Positions 26,112-35,532 of a stretch of 64,000 bases of DNA are shown piece after piece (position 1 is the stretch's first letter; every line of letters begins with the position of its first letter). This stretch comes from Selenomonas sp. AB3002 (GTDB lineage Bacteria > Bacillota > Negativicutes > Selenomonadales > Selenomonadaceae). The stretch spans positions 558,001 through 622,000 of the forward strand of contig NZ_JNIO01000008.1 in assembly GCF_000702545.1 (NCBI RefSeq). The letters run 5' to 3'. A model generated the notes under the pieces. The model was not told the DNA's origin. It saw nothing but the letters and a program-made list of their open reading frames with translations, and did no database searches. Made by a program: the position numbers and the translations under genes.

Positions 26112-27059
26112 ATGGCTTTAGACACTGGAAACTTATGCATCCTGACCGGCAACGCAAACCCGGACCTGGCCAAGAAGATTGCTGACCATATTGGCGTGAA
26201 TCTTTGCGATGCATATGTCGGTCATTTCAACAATGGTGAGACCCAGGTAATGATCAGCGAGAGCATCCGTGGCAAGGATATCTTCATCATCCAGCCTACG
26301 TCCTATCCCGTCAATGACAACCTCATGGAACTTCTCATCATGGCAGATGCCTGCAAGCGCGCCTCTGCTCATAGCGTGACGGCTGTGGTGCCTTACTACG
26401 CTTACGCTCGCCAGGATCGCAAGACCCGTGGCCGTGAGCCCATCTCTGCCAAGCTGGTGGCCAACCTCATGACCACTGCCGGCGTGACCCGTGTCGTGAC
26501 CGTTGATCTCCATGCAGGTCAGATTCAGGGCTTCTTTGATATCCCCGTGGATCATCTGGCTGCTGCTCCCGTCATCGCCAACTATTTCCGTTCCCAGAAG
26601 CTGGATGATGTAGTGGTGGTTTCCCCTGATCTGGGTGGTGTAACCCGTGCCCGCATCCTGGCTGACCATCTTCAGGCTCCCATTGCCATCATCGAGAAGC
26701 GCCGTCCGAAGCCGGGCTGCGCTGAGGTCATGAACCTCATCGGCGATGTGGCTGGCAAGACGGCAGTCATCATTGACGACATCGTGGATACTGCAGGTTC
26801 CCTCTGCGAGGGTGCCAAGGCCCTTGAGAAGCGCGGTGCCAAGCGCATCTTTGCTTCCTGCTCCCACGCTATCCTCAGCGACCCTGCTGTGCAGCGCATC
26901 AACGAGTCTCCCATTGAGAAGCTGGTCATCACTGATACCATTCCTCTGCCGCCGGAGAAGCAGTCTGACAAGATTGTCACCCTCTCCATGGCTGCTTCCA
27001 TCGGTGATGTCATCATGCGCATCCAGAGCCACCGCAGCGTGAGCCAGCTGTTCCGCTGA
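26112..27059 (+). CDS. prs: Ribose-phosphate pyrophosphokinase (PRPP synthetase)
   Basis: 315 residues, the standard length for class I PRPP synthetase. Flexible-loop and catalytic segment YARQDRKTRGREPISAK, the PRPP-loop VIIDDIVDTAGS and the DLHAGQIQGFFDIPVDHL segment are all intact. It makes PRPP from ribose-5-phosphate and ATP, feeding nucleotide, His, Trp and (through PncB here) NAD salvage. It has its own promoter and terminator, so it is a single-gene unit. Confidence 0.97.
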   Translation: MALDTGNLCILTGNANPDLAKKIADHIGVNLCDAYVGHFNNGETQVMISESIRGKDIFIIQPTSYPVNDNLMELLIMADACKRASAHSVTAVVPYYAYARQDRKTRGREPISAKLVANLMTTAGVTRVVTVDLHAGQIQGFFDIPVDHLAAAPVIANYFRSQKLDDVVVVSPDLGGVTRARILADHLQAPIAIIEKRRPKPGCAEVMNLIGDVAGKTAVIIDDIVDTAGSLCEGAKALEKRGAKRIFASCSHAILSDPAVQRINESPIEKLVITDTIPLPPEKQSDKIVTLSMAASIGDVIMRIQSHRSVSQLFR

Positions 27060-27077
27060 GAAAACAATGTTTTTTCA

Positions 27078-27104
27078 ACCTCGGCCTCAGGGCCGGGGTT
27101 TTTT
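27078..27104 (+). terminator. Rho-independent terminator of prs
   Basis: ACCTCGGCC (27078-27086) pairs with GGCCGGGGT (27091-27099), TCAG loop, followed by a T6 run. Confidence 0.9.
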
Positions 27105-27194
27105 GTGTCCGGCTGTTTTCTGCCCCTAGCAAAAGTACGTCGATAGTGTTACAATAATATATTGTCATTTGATAAAAATATTGAGGTGTTCACC

Positions 27195-28445
27195 ATGGAA
27201 ATTAGTATGGATGTATTAGTCAAACGGTTCAAGGATTATGTTAGCTTCGACAGCCAGTCAAGCGAGGAAAATGACCAGGTCTGCCCCAGCACGCCGGGAC
27301 AGATGGTACTGGCCAAGCATCTGGCTGAGGAGCTCAAGGCTCTAGGTCTTGAGGAGGTCACCCTTGACAACCATGGCTATATCATGGCTACTCTGCCGGC
27401 CAGTGGCTGTGAGGGCGCTCCCGTGGTGGGCTTTATCGCTCATATGGATACCAGCCCTGATGCCTCCGGGGCAGATATCAAGCCCCAGGTGGTGGAAAAT
27501 TACGATGGGGGAGATATTGTCCTCAATAAAGAACAGGATATCAGGCTTTCACCCAAGGATTTCCCCAGCTTGCTGAAATACAAGGGACAGCCCATCATGA
27601 CTACTGATGGCACCACCCTGTTGGGGGCTGATGACAAGGCGGGAGTGACGGCCATTGTCAGTGCCGTTGAGTACCTGCTGCAGCACCCGGAAATCAAGCA
27701 CGGCAAGATTCGCCTGGGCTTTACCCCCGATGAGGAGACGGGCCGCAGTGCTGACCGTTTTGACGTCAAGGCCTTTGGGGCAGACTTTGCTTACACTGTT
27801 GATGGTGATGAGCTGGGCAGCCTGGAGTATGAGAATTTCAATGCCGCCAACGCTGCTATCACCTTCAAGGGCCGCAGCGTCCACACGGGAGATGCCAAGG
27901 GGAAGATGATCAATGCCAATACCGTGGCCTGCGAATGGCAGCAGATGCTGCCTGCCGGAGAACGTCCCGAATATACCGAGGGCTATGAGGGATTCTATCA
28001 TGTCCACAAGGTCAGTGGCGATGTGGAGAAGGTCACCATGATGATGCTGATCCGCGACCATGACAAGGCGAAGTTTGCCCGTCGCAAATCATATCTTGAG
28101 GAACTGGCCGCCCTGCTGAATAAGAAATATGGCGAGGGCACGGTGACGGTGGACTGCAAGGATATGTACCTCAACATGCGTGAGAAGATGGAAGAAGCCA
28201 TGTATGTGGTGGAATTGGCGGAAAAAGCTATGGAGAGCGCAGGGGTGAAGCCGGTGGTGAAGCCCATACGCGGCGGCACGGATGGCGCAAGGCTTTCCTT
28301 TATGGGCCTGCCCTGCCCGAACCTCTTCACTGGCGGCACCAACTTCCACGGCAGGTTTGAATACCTGCCCCTGCTGTCCCTGCAGAAGGCAGCAGAAACT
28401 GTGCTGGCCATCATGACGGAGGCTGGCAAGCTAAGGAAACACTGA
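27195..28445 (+). CDS. pepT: Peptidase T (tripeptide aminopeptidase)
   Basis: 416-residue M20 metallopeptidase. Zinc-site motifs are seen in order: GFIAHMDTSPDASG, GADDKAG, and GFTPDEETGRSAD, then RGGTDGARLSFMGLPCPNLFTGG. It cleaves N-terminal residues from tripeptides in the cytoplasm. ATG 27195 follows GAGGTG; the frame is open to 27162. The last three codons and the stop lie inside the terminal repeat of a MITE-like element (from 28435), so the C-terminus has been edited by that insertion, though family motifs are complete. Confidence 0.93.
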   Translation: MEISMDVLVKRFKDYVSFDSQSSEENDQVCPSTPGQMVLAKHLAEELKALGLEEVTLDNHGYIMATLPASGCEGAPVVGFIAHMDTSPDASGADIKPQVVENYDGGDIVLNKEQDIRLSPKDFPSLLKYKGQPIMTTDGTTLLGADDKAGVTAIVSAVEYLLQHPEIKHGKIRLGFTPDEETGRSADRFDVKAFGADFAYTVDGDELGSLEYENFNAANAAITFKGRSVHTGDAKGKMINANTVACEWQQMLPAGERPEYTEGYEGFYHVHKVSGDVEKVTMMMLIRDHDKAKFARRKSYLEELAALLNKKYGEGTVTVDCKDMYLNMREKMEEAMYVVELAEKAMESAGVKPVVKPIRGGTDGARLSFMGLPCPNLFTGGTNFHGRFEYLPLLSLQKAAETVLAIMTEAGKLRKH

Positions 28446-28594
28446 TTAATTCAGCCGCCCATCTTGACGCATCTTGTTTGTCGTCCCTGCGTTGACAAAT
28501 CCTCGACATAGCACCGCTATGCCTCCGGTTTGTCGCCTTGGGAAGAACAAACAATCTACGCCAATCTGAACGACTTCATTTAATCAGTGTTTCC
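28435..28594. mobile_element. 160-bp MITE-like palindromic element
   Basis: Perfect 15-bp terminal inverted repeats GGAAACACTGATTAA (28435-28449 and, inverted, 28580-28594) flank about 130 bp that is itself a long imperfect palindrome centred near the CATAGC...GCTATG core. CTAA occurs on both outer sides (28431-28434 and 28595-28598), consistent with a 4-bp target duplication. It encodes no protein. It overlaps the 3' end of pepT and separates it from def, and the folded RNA could act as a terminator or stability element. Confidence 0.75.
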
Positions 28595-28622
28595 CTAAAG
28601 AAAGATTGACAAGGAGTAATGT

Positions 28623-29084
28623 ATGGCAACATTGGAAATAAGAAAAGCCGGAGATCCGGTACTGAAGCAGCACTGCGAACCCGTGGAGAAGATTGACAAG
28701 AATCTGAAGCAGATCCTTGATGCCATGGCAGATGCCATGTACCAGAATGACGGGGTGGGGCTGGCAGCGCCTCAGATAGGGCTGCCTCTCAGAATGGTAG
28801 TCATTGACTGCCAGGATGACCACGGCCTCATTGAGCTGATCAATCCTGTCATCACCTACCAGGAAGGCTCCATGACCGGTTCGGAGGGCTGCCTTTCCGT
28901 GCCTGGCATCTACGGCGAAGTGGAGCGCTATGCCAAGGTGAAGGTGGAGTTTTTGAACCGCCGGGGCAAGAAGCAGCATATCACTGCTACGGGACTTTTG
29001 GCGCGCTGCATCCAGCATGAGCTGGACCATCTGGAAGGACAGCTCTTTATCGATATTGCCACCAGTATTCGCAAAGGGGAATGA
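28623..29084 (+). CDS. def: Peptide deformylase
   Basis: 153 residues with the three deformylase motifs: GVGLAAPQIG (about 41-50), EGCLSVPG (about 87-94) and QHELDHLEG (about 129-137), giving the Cys and two His metal ligands and the catalytic Glu. It removes the formyl group from nascent proteins. ATG 28623 follows AAGGAG just downstream of the MITE-like element. It is adjacent to fmt, which makes the formyl-Met-tRNA whose formyl group it later removes. Confidence 0.96.
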   Translation: MATLEIRKAGDPVLKQHCEPVEKIDKNLKQILDAMADAMYQNDGVGLAAPQIGLPLRMVVIDCQDDHGLIELINPVITYQEGSMTGSEGCLSVPGIYGEVERYAKVKVEFLNRRGKKQHITATGLLARCIQHELDHLEGQLFIDIATSIRKGE

Positions 29085-29086
29085 CA

Positions 29087-30037
29087 ATGGAGAAACTCCG
29101 GGTAGTTTTTATGGGCACGCCGGAATTTGCCGTGCCCTGCCTTGCAGCTCTCCAGGCAGATGAGCACTGCGAGGTCATCGGTGTTTACACTCAGCCGGAC
29201 AAGCCCAGAGGCAGGGGGCAGAAGCTCCTGCCTTCACCAGTCAAGGCCTGGGCAGAGGAACATGGCCTGCCTGTCTATCAGCCTGTCAAGATCAAGACAG
29301 CAGAAGCGACCGCAGAGCTTAAAGGCTTGAGCCCCGACCTGGTGGTGGTGGTGGCCTTTGGCCAGATTCTTTCCCAGGAAATACTGGATATTCCCCCGCA
29401 TGGCTGCATCAATGTCCACGGCTCCCTGCTGCCCCGCTATCGTGGCGCCGCTCCCATGCAGTGGTGTGTCATCAACGGCGAGGAGAAGACTGGCATCACC
29501 ACCATGATGATGGATGCCGGTCTTGATACCGGGGACATGCTGCTGAAGGAAGAGCTTCCCATAGGTCCGGACATGACGTTGGAAGAAGTTCATGACAGAC
29601 TGATGGAGATGGGGGCACAGGTCCTCATGAAGACCATCGGGGAACTGCGTGCCGGCACGCTGAAGCGGGTGCCCCAGGAGGGTGAGTCCAATTATGCTCC
29701 CATGCTGACCAAGGAAACGGGGCATATCGACTGGCAGAAAAGCGCCCAGTCAATCCACAATCTGGTGCGGGGACTGAACTCCTGGCCCGGGGCCTATACC
29801 GGCCATGAGGGGCAGAAGTTCAAGATCTGGCGCACTGTACTGACAGGGGAGGATGCTCCCGCTGGCACAGCTGCAGGCGCAATTCTCGCAGCAGACAGTA
29901 GCCAGGGACTGAAGGTTGCTGCAGGTGACGGGCAGGTGCTGGCCATCACCGAGCTGCAGGCTCCCGGCAAGAAGAAAATGCAGGCGCAGGATTACCTGCG
30001 CGGCAACAGCCTGGCAGCAGGAAGCTGCTTCGCCTGA
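29087..30037 (+). CDS. fmt: Methionyl-tRNA formyltransferase
   Basis: 316 residues: N-terminal Rossmann-like formyltransferase domain with VFMGTPEFAVP, the NVHGSLLPRYRGAAPMQW catalytic segment (Asn-His and later Asp) and QPDKPRGRGQKL; C-terminal tRNA-binding domain. It formylates initiator Met-tRNA. ATG 29087 has AAAGGGG 8-10 nt upstream; an ATG at 29081 overlapping the def stop is also in frame. Transcribed with def. Confidence 0.95.
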   Translation: MEKLRVVFMGTPEFAVPCLAALQADEHCEVIGVYTQPDKPRGRGQKLLPSPVKAWAEEHGLPVYQPVKIKTAEATAELKGLSPDLVVVVAFGQILSQEILDIPPHGCINVHGSLLPRYRGAAPMQWCVINGEEKTGITTMMMDAGLDTGDMLLKEELPIGPDMTLEEVHDRLMEMGAQVLMKTIGELRAGTLKRVPQEGESNYAPMLTKETGHIDWQKSAQSIHNLVRGLNSWPGAYTGHEGQKFKIWRTVLTGEDAPAGTAAGAILAADSSQGLKVAAGDGQVLAITELQAPGKKKMQAQDYLRGNSLAAGSCFA

Positions 30038-30063
30038 GGTCAGAAAGATTCTTCGGAGGAATT

Positions 30064-30861
30064 ATGGCAAATCAGATCCTTGAAGAAAACAAAACAGCCC
30101 CCTTCCTGCAGACCAGGGCCAAGAAGCGACTTTTTGTAGGCTTTCTGCTATTGGCCATACTCTTTTGCACAGGTTTGCTGGCTCTTTGCTGGTACATAGC
30201 CTCGCCGGGGCTGTCCCAGATTTGGGAACCTTTGCCTGCTTTGGTGGGAGGTCTTTTTGCCCTGGTCATGCTGCTGGGGCTCTGGGGGGTAGCTACCATT
30301 GTCTTTGCGGTGCTGGGGCTTCCTTATCTGCCTCTTTTCAAAAGGCAGACTTATAGCCTGATCAACCTGCTCTTTCCCCTGGCTGTGCGGATTGGCAGCT
30401 TGTTCGGCATCAGCAAGAGGCAGCTGGAGGGGTCCTTCATCACCGTCAGCAACCTCATGTTTGACCGCATGAATATCAAGGTCCCTGCAGAGCGTTTGCT
30501 GGTGATAACCCCGCATTGCCTGCAGCTTGCTACCTGCCCTCACAAGATAACCCGCGACCCCCATAATTGCAAACGCTGCGGCGGCTGCGATATTGGCTCT
30601 CTGGTGACTCTTTCCGAGGAAATGGGGTTCCATTTCTTTGTGGCTACGGGAGGGACCCTGGCCCGTCAGGTGGTGAAGGAAAAACGTCCCAAGGCGGTGC
30701 TGGCCATTGCCTGCGAGCGCGACCTCATGAGCGGCATACAGGATGTCTATCCCCTGCCGGCAGTAGGGGTGCTTAATATCCGTCCCAACGGGCCCTGCTA
30801 TAATACCCATGTGGATATTGAAGAAGTGCGGCGGGAACTGGAGAAGCTGATAGAAAAATAA
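30064..30861 (+). CDS. DUF116 family membrane protein
   Basis: 265 residues. Two hydrophobic segments (about 22-45 and 55-82) indicate membrane attachment, followed by a cytoplasmic-looking domain with a cysteine-rich stretch, LATCPHKITRDPHNCKRCGG, and later a CERDLMSGIQDVYPLP segment. This pattern matches DUF116, often found next to def/fmt in Bacillota. The cysteines suggest a metal or Fe-S site. Function is not known. It follows fmt by 26 nt. Confidence 0.75.
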   Translation: MANQILEENKTAPFLQTRAKKRLFVGFLLLAILFCTGLLALCWYIASPGLSQIWEPLPALVGGLFALVMLLGLWGVATIVFAVLGLPYLPLFKRQTYSLINLLFPLAVRIGSLFGISKRQLEGSFITVSNLMFDRMNIKVPAERLLVITPHCLQLATCPHKITRDPHNCKRCGGCDIGSLVTLSEEMGFHFFVATGGTLARQVVKEKRPKAVLAIACERDLMSGIQDVYPLPAVGVLNIRPNGPCYNTHVDIEEVRRELEKLIEK

Positions 30862-30871
30862 ATACAGGCAT

Positions 30872-30957
30872 AAAACTTCGTGCGAAACGGTGTTTCGCAT
30901 CCCTAAAGGGACTAACTTCGTGTCGCTACGCCCTTACACGAAATCTAAGTTCATAGT
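30872..30957. repeat. Structured intergenic segment with repeats
   Basis: Three small hairpins lie in a row: GCGAAAC/GTTTCGC (30882-30898), TCCCT/AGGGA (30900-30911) and TCGTGT/ACACGA (about 30918-30941). AACTTCGTG occurs twice, 40 bp apart (30874 and 30914). It may be a dispersed repeat of the REP type. I could see no second copy in this window. Confidence 0.4.
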
Positions 30958-30998
30958 AAAATAATCGGACAGGAGCGAGCTTCCTGTCCGATTATTTT
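30958..30998. terminator. Bidirectional terminator
   Basis: A 17-bp perfect stem (30958-30974 with 30982-30998) with T runs on both strands ends the DUF116 unit and the convergent minus-strand ttcA-like gene. Confidence 0.88.
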
Positions 30999-31004
30999 TG
31001 CTTG

Positions 31005-31784
31005 TCATTTGCCCATGTAGCTGAAGTAAATGTCTCGCATCTCATCTCTGGTCTTGCTGGCGGGCCAAAGCTCGCCCAAAGCCCCCTTGCGCATGCCGGA
31101 GGCAAGATGGTCGTAGAGATCGGGGATATCCGGCTCCAATCGCTGTATGAGCTCCTTTACCTCCTGCCGGATGGTGTGGCCATCGTGGGGGCAGGGGGAG
31201 GGGACGGGGGTGAAGCCATGATACTGTATGGCTTCCTTTATTTCTTCTTCCCTGAAGTACACCAGTGGACGTATGACGGTGAGCTCTGTGCGGTCCAGGT
31301 ATGTGCAGGGGGTGAAAGTGTGGAGCTGGCCTGAGTAGAGCAGACTCATGAGGAAGGTTTCCACCGCGTCATCATGGTGATGGGCGTAGGCAATCTTGTT
31401 CAGCCCGTGTTCCACGGCATAGCGGTTCATGGCCCCACGGCGGAAGAAGGCGCAGGTGAAGCAGGGCTGCTTGTCGGCCTGGGCCTTGATGGCTCCTGCA
31501 ATATCCACGTCTACTGTATCGTAAGGAATCTCCAGGCTTTCGCAATAAGCCCTGATGCGTTCCGTATCAAAGTACGAGGTGAACATAGGGTTGATGGTCA
31601 GGGCTGAGAGGCTGAAATTCTTTTTCAATCTCTGCCGCATGATGGCCAGGGCATAGACCAGAAAGATGCTGTCCTTGCCGCCGGAAACTCCTATGAGGAT
31701 TTTGTCGCCTTCCTGGATCATGTCAAATTCTACAATGGCCCGCATAAGCTTGCTGAAATACAATTGGGGCAGGTTGATTTTCAT
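31005..31784 (-). CDS. TtcA-like PP-loop tRNA thiolation protein
   Basis: 259 residues of the TtcA/TilS ATPase superfamily. The PP-loop GVSGGKDS is at about residues 32-39; a CFTCAFFRR motif near 108 gives a CxxC pair and AYAHHHDDAVET follows. In TtcA a cysteine set binds an Fe-S cluster used for 2-thiocytidine at tRNA position 32; only the first pair plus later Cys (PSPC near 195) is seen here, so the exact substrate is uncertain. It sits on the minus strand 27 nt downstream of rqcH. Confidence 0.75.
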   Translation of the reverse strand: MKINLPQLYFSKLMRAIVEFDMIQEGDKILIGVSGGKDSIFLVYALAIMRQRLKKNFSLSALTINPMFTSYFDTERIRAYCESLEIPYDTVDVDIAGAIKAQADKQPCFTCAFFRRGAMNRYAVEHGLNKIAYAHHHDDAVETFLMSLLYSGQLHTFTPCTYLDRTELTVIRPLVYFREEEIKEAIQYHGFTPVPSPCPHDGHTIRQEVKELIQRLEPDIPDLYDHLASGMRKGALGELWPASKTRDEMRDIYFSYMGK

Positions 31785-31811
31785 TTTGGCTGTACCTTTC
31801 TACACTTTTAA

Positions 31812-33578
31812 TTAGAGGGCTGCCGGGTCCTGGGCCAGAATGGGGGCCAGCTTCTCTTCATCGGGAGTGATGTAGAGCGTGCTTTGCTCCGTGAAGATGA
31901 CAAAGCCGGGCTTGGCGCCGGAAGGCTTCTTCACCCGTCGCACTTCCACGTAGTCCACAGGCACGGTGGAGGAGCCTCTGGCCTTGCTGAAATGCACCGC
32001 CAGGCCTGCGGCCAGGAGCAGGTTTTCCTCCGAGGGCTCCTCGCCGCCGCAGCGCAGTATGACATGGGAACCGGGGATATCTTTGGTATGGAGCCAAAGG
32101 TCATTGTGGTTGGCTGTCTTGAAGGTCAGCTTGTCATTCTGGTAGTTGTTCTTGCCCACCAGGATGATGGTGCCGTCGGGCGCCGTGAAGCGGAAGGGCT
32201 GGGCGGGCTTGTCGTTGTTTTTCTTCTTCAGCTTTTCACGAAGATAGCCGCCAGACACCAGCTCGTTGTGAATCTCGCTGATTTCAGCGAGACTGGAGGA
32301 GGCCAGCAGGGAGGCTTCGATGCTTTCAAGATATTCGATATTCATCTCACAGTCCTGCCGCTGTCCCAGAAGCATTTCCTTGCCGCGCTTCAGTTTGTCG
32401 TATTTCTTGTAGCAGGCCTGCATATTTTCCACCAAGGTAAAACGCTGGTCCAAGGGAATGGTGATAGTTTCGCCTGTTTCGCTGTAGATGTCATTGACCG
32501 TGATCTCTGCATCTACCCTGTCCTGGAACTGGTACTGGTAGGTCTGCAGATTGTCGCCGCGCCTTCTGTAGAGTTCGGCATTCTCAGCTTCCTCGATTTC
32601 TGCATCCAGCTTCACCAGCTTGTTCTCCGCCTTGTGGAGCTCGTTTTTCACCAGCTTCTGGAATCTGTCCTTATCCGGCAGCACATAACTGCCATAAAGC
32701 AGGTCGGCTTTTTCTAATAGTTCGCTGAGGGTGTCAAAGCTCACGGCCTTTGCTTCCGGCAAATAGTGCAGGGGGAAAGCGGCCATGGCCAGGATTTTCT
32801 TGTTCTCGTCCATGAGGATGGCGGCATGGTGCTTTTCTGCCCTGGCAAGCTCCAGCAGTTCAGCTATGCCCTGCCCCACAGCCTGATAGTCCACTTCTTC
32901 AAGTGCTGAGAGCCGGATGCTGGGGGCAAGACCCGCCGAGAAGCAGACCTCCTTGGCAGACACGGGACCAAAGCCCATGCAGACAGCCAGCAGGGCCTTA
33001 TCCAAGCGGCTGTCTGCAGGCTGGGATTTCACAGCGGCCATGATTTCCTCAAGGGGGAGGGCAAAGGGGTCAAGCTTGTCCTGTCCCGGGGGCAGTTCAT
33101 AAGCATCACCGGGGAGTACAGTGCGCACCCGGCTGCTGTTGTTGCCTATTTTTCGCAGAGCATCTATGATGATGCCGTCCTGTATGAGAATGATATTGCT
33201 GTATTTGCCCATCAGCTCCAAAACCAGCGTTTTGGTGACAATCCTGCCGCCCCCTGCCAAAAAGTCGATGTCTATCAGGAACAGGCGGTCGAGGCCGTGC
33301 TGCCTGATGGAAACAATGCGGCCTGTTTCCAGGTGCTTCCTGAGCAGCATGCAGAACACCGGCGGCTCAGGTGGATTCTCCAAAGGTTTTTCCAGAATAT
33401 GGGCCGAGGGATTCTGGGGGGCGATGGAAATATGCAGCAGGTGGTTTTGTCCTGGCTGACGAATGGAAAGGGTGATGGATTGTTTGTTGGGCTGGGTGAT
33501 TTTATCAATCCGCCCGCCTGCCAGCATGGTATCAAGCTCGCTGGCCAGGGGGCGCATGGAAAAGCCGTCAAGACTCAT
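31812..33578 (-). CDS. rqcH: Rqc2 homologue RqcH (NFACT family)
   Basis: 588 residues in the NFACT layout: NFACT-N domain with the start SLDGFSMRPLASELDTMLAGG, HhH-like part, a central coiled coil (about 300-430) and the C-terminal NFACT-R RNA-binding domain with LWLHTKDIPGSHVIL. RqcH binds stalled 50S-peptidyl-tRNA complexes and recruits tRNA-Ala to add alanine tails. Older records call it fibronectin-binding protein FbpA. The start at 33578 is preferred (GAGGAAG upstream); the frame extends to 33611. Confidence 0.92.
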   Translation of the reverse strand: MSLDGFSMRPLASELDTMLAGGRIDKITQPNKQSITLSIRQPGQNHLLHISIAPQNPSAHILEKPLENPPEPPVFCMLLRKHLETGRIVSIRQHGLDRLFLIDIDFLAGGGRIVTKTLVLELMGKYSNIILIQDGIIIDALRKIGNNSSRVRTVLPGDAYELPPGQDKLDPFALPLEEIMAAVKSQPADSRLDKALLAVCMGFGPVSAKEVCFSAGLAPSIRLSALEEVDYQAVGQGIAELLELARAEKHHAAILMDENKKILAMAAFPLHYLPEAKAVSFDTLSELLEKADLLYGSYVLPDKDRFQKLVKNELHKAENKLVKLDAEIEEAENAELYRRRGDNLQTYQYQFQDRVDAEITVNDIYSETGETITIPLDQRFTLVENMQACYKKYDKLKRGKEMLLGQRQDCEMNIEYLESIEASLLASSSLAEISEIHNELVSGGYLREKLKKKNNDKPAQPFRFTAPDGTIILVGKNNYQNDKLTFKTANHNDLWLHTKDIPGSHVILRCGGEEPSEENLLLAAGLAVHFSKARGSSTVPVDYVEVRRVKKPSGAKPGFVIFTEQSTLYITPDEEKLAPILAQDPAAL

Positions 33579-33749
33579 GTTCTTCCTCGTTCTTTCTATG
33601 TATGTCGGCAAAAATATCTTTAATGTAACGTCAATTATAACATTTTACGGTCAAAACGGTCAATTTTATCCCGGGCAGGGTTGCGGATAGAAGCTAAAAC
33701 AAGTACAATAAATTAAATAAACATCTTGCGAAAAGGAGGAAATCTCCCT

Positions 33750-34592
33750 ATGAAGTTGAATTTCACCAAATGGCAGGGCTGTGGCAATGACTTTGTGTTG
33801 ATAGACTGCCTGGAAAGCCCTTTGGAGCGTGACTATGCTTCCCTGGGAAAAGAGCTCTGTGACCGCCATTACGGTATCGGCGCAGACGGCATTTTGGTGG
33901 TGGAGCCTTCTGAGACAGCTGATTTCCGCATGCGCATCATCAATGCGGACGGCAGCGAGGCAGAGATGTGTGGCAATGGCATCAGATGCTTTGCCCGTTA
34001 TCTCTACGATTTTGGCCGGACAGAAAAGACGGAGTTCACGGTGGAGACTGGAGCGGGTGTGCTGGTACCCAGCCTGCGCCTTGAGAACGGCAAAGTCACC
34101 GGGGTAAGGGTTGATATGGGTGAGCCAGTCCTTGCAGGTGATGATATTCCCGTCAAGGGCTTTGGCAGGGACAAGGTCGTAAACGAAAAACTGACCGTAC
34201 AGGGGCAGGATTACAAGATGACCTGTGTCTCCATGGGCAATCCCCACTGCGTGATTTTCGTGGAGGATGCGGAGAACTTTCCCATTGAGGAGCTGGGCTC
34301 CCTTTTTGAACACCATGAGGCTTTCCCCCGCAAGACCAATACGGAGTTTGTCACTGTCCGGGACAGGAGCCATCTGCGCATGAGAGTATGGGAACGTGGT
34401 GCATCGGTGACTCTGGCCTGCGGTACGGGGTCCTGTGCAACTCTGGTGGCAGGCGTGCTGACAGGACGCACTGAACGGGCCGCGGAAATAGAGCTTGACG
34501 GTGGCTGCCTGATGGTGGAATGGGCAGATAATAATCACGTATTCATGACGGGGCCGGCAGAGCTGGTCTTTGCAGGCAGTCTGGAGGCATGA
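33750..34592 (+). CDS. dapF: Diaminopimelate epimerase
   Basis: 280 residues; the two active-site cysteines lie in [10 protein letters not shown] and ACGTGSCAT. It interconverts LL- and meso-diaminopimelate for lysine and peptidoglycan synthesis, consistent with a DAP-type cell wall. ATG 33750 has AAGGAGGA 9 nt upstream; the frame is open from 33726. First gene of a plus-strand row that runs into gmk and coaBC. Confidence 0.96.
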   Translation: MKLNFTKWQGCGNDFVLIDCLESPLERDYASLGKELCDRHYGIGADGILVVEPSETADFRMRIINADGSEAEMCGNGIRCFARYLYDFGRTEKTEFTVETGAGVLVPSLRLENGKVTGVRVDMGEPVLAGDDIPVKGFGRDKVVNEKLTVQGQDYKMTCVSMGNPHCVIFVEDAENFPIEELGSLFEHHEAFPRKTNTEFVTVRDRSHLRMRVWERGASVTLACGTGSCATLVAGVLTGRTERAAEIELDGGCLMVEWADNNHVFMTGPAELVFAGSLEA

Positions 34593-34620
34593 AGCGCCGT
34601 CGGTTGAAGGAGGTCAGGGT

Positions 34621-34884
34621 ATGGACATAAAACTGATCAATATAGGCTTCGGCAACATTGTGGCAGCGGGCCGCATCATAGCTGTGGTCAGCCCTGATTC
34701 GGCTCCCATCAAGCGCATCATACAGGAAGCCCGGGACAGCGAAAGACTGATTGATGCCAGCTATGGCAGAAGGACACGCTCGGTGGTCATCATGGACAGC
34801 GACCATGTGGTGCTGTCAGCTGTGCAGCCGGAAACTATTGCCCACCGCATGGCAGGCGATGCCAGCGATGAGGGGCAAGAGTGA
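34621..34884 (+). CDS. remA: RemA-like DUF370 regulator
   Basis: 87-residue protein of the DUF370 family: [27 protein letters not shown] and [18 protein letters not shown] are hallmarks. In B. subtilis RemA is a DNA-binding activator of biofilm matrix and osmoprotection genes. The position just before gmk and rpoZ is conserved in Bacillota. ATG 34621 follows AAGGAGG. The targets in this organism are unknown. Confidence 0.9.
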   Translation: MDIKLINIGFGNIVAAGRIIAVVSPDSAPIKRIIQEARDSERLIDASYGRRTRSVVIMDSDHVVLSAVQPETIAHRMAGDASDEGQE

Positions 34885-34913
34885 AATTATCTAAGCAGAG
34901 GTAGAAGAATATT

Positions 34914-35507
34914 ATGAAACAGGGATTATTGATTGTGGTATCAGGCCCCTCCGGCACGGGGAAGGGCACGGTCTGCGGGAAGCTCCTGGCTGAGACTCCC
35001 CAGCTGGCCTATTCCATTTCTGCCACCACCAGACAGCCCCGGGAGGGGGAGGTAGACGGGCAGAACTACTACTTCCTCACCAGGGAGCAGTTTGAGTCAG
35101 AGATTGCGGCAGGAGGCTTCCTTGAGTACGCTGATGTTTACGGCAACTACTACGGTACGCCCCTGAAAAAGCTGGAGGAAAGGCTTCAGGCGGGACAGGA
35201 TATCCTGCTGGAAATAGACACTCAGGGAGCTTTGAATGTCATGAAGAAGTGTCCTGAGGGGATTTTCATCTTCCTGCTTCCTCCGTCCATGGCAGAGCTG
35301 GAGCGGAGAATCAAGGGACGCGGTTCTGAGACGTCGGAGTCACTGGAACGTCGCCTGGGAGCAGCCCGGGAGGAAATTTCCGTGGGCAAGCAGTATACTT
35401 ATGTGGTGGTAAATACCACGGTTAAAACAGCGGTGAAGCGCATACAGGCCATCATTGATGCAGAGCACAGCAAGGCAGAGCGCAATGAAGACCTGTTTGA
35501 GATTTGA
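34914..35507 (+). CDS. gmk: Guanylate kinase
   Basis: 197 residues with P-loop SGPSGTGKGTVC (about 10-21), the GMP-binding STTRQPREGEVDG-like segment and the lid region RIKGRGSET. It phosphorylates GMP to GDP. It lies between remA and rpoZ in the usual order. Confidence 0.96.
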   Translation: MKQGLLIVVSGPSGTGKGTVCGKLLAETPQLAYSISATTRQPREGEVDGQNYYFLTREQFESEIAAGGFLEYADVYGNYYGTPLKKLEERLQAGQDILLEIDTQGALNVMKKCPEGIFIFLLPPSMAELERRIKGRGSETSESLERRLGAAREEISVGKQYTYVVVNTTVKTAVKRIQAIIDAEHSKAERNEDLFEI

Positions 35508-35532
35508 TTTTTTGATACGAGGTGCAAGTTTT

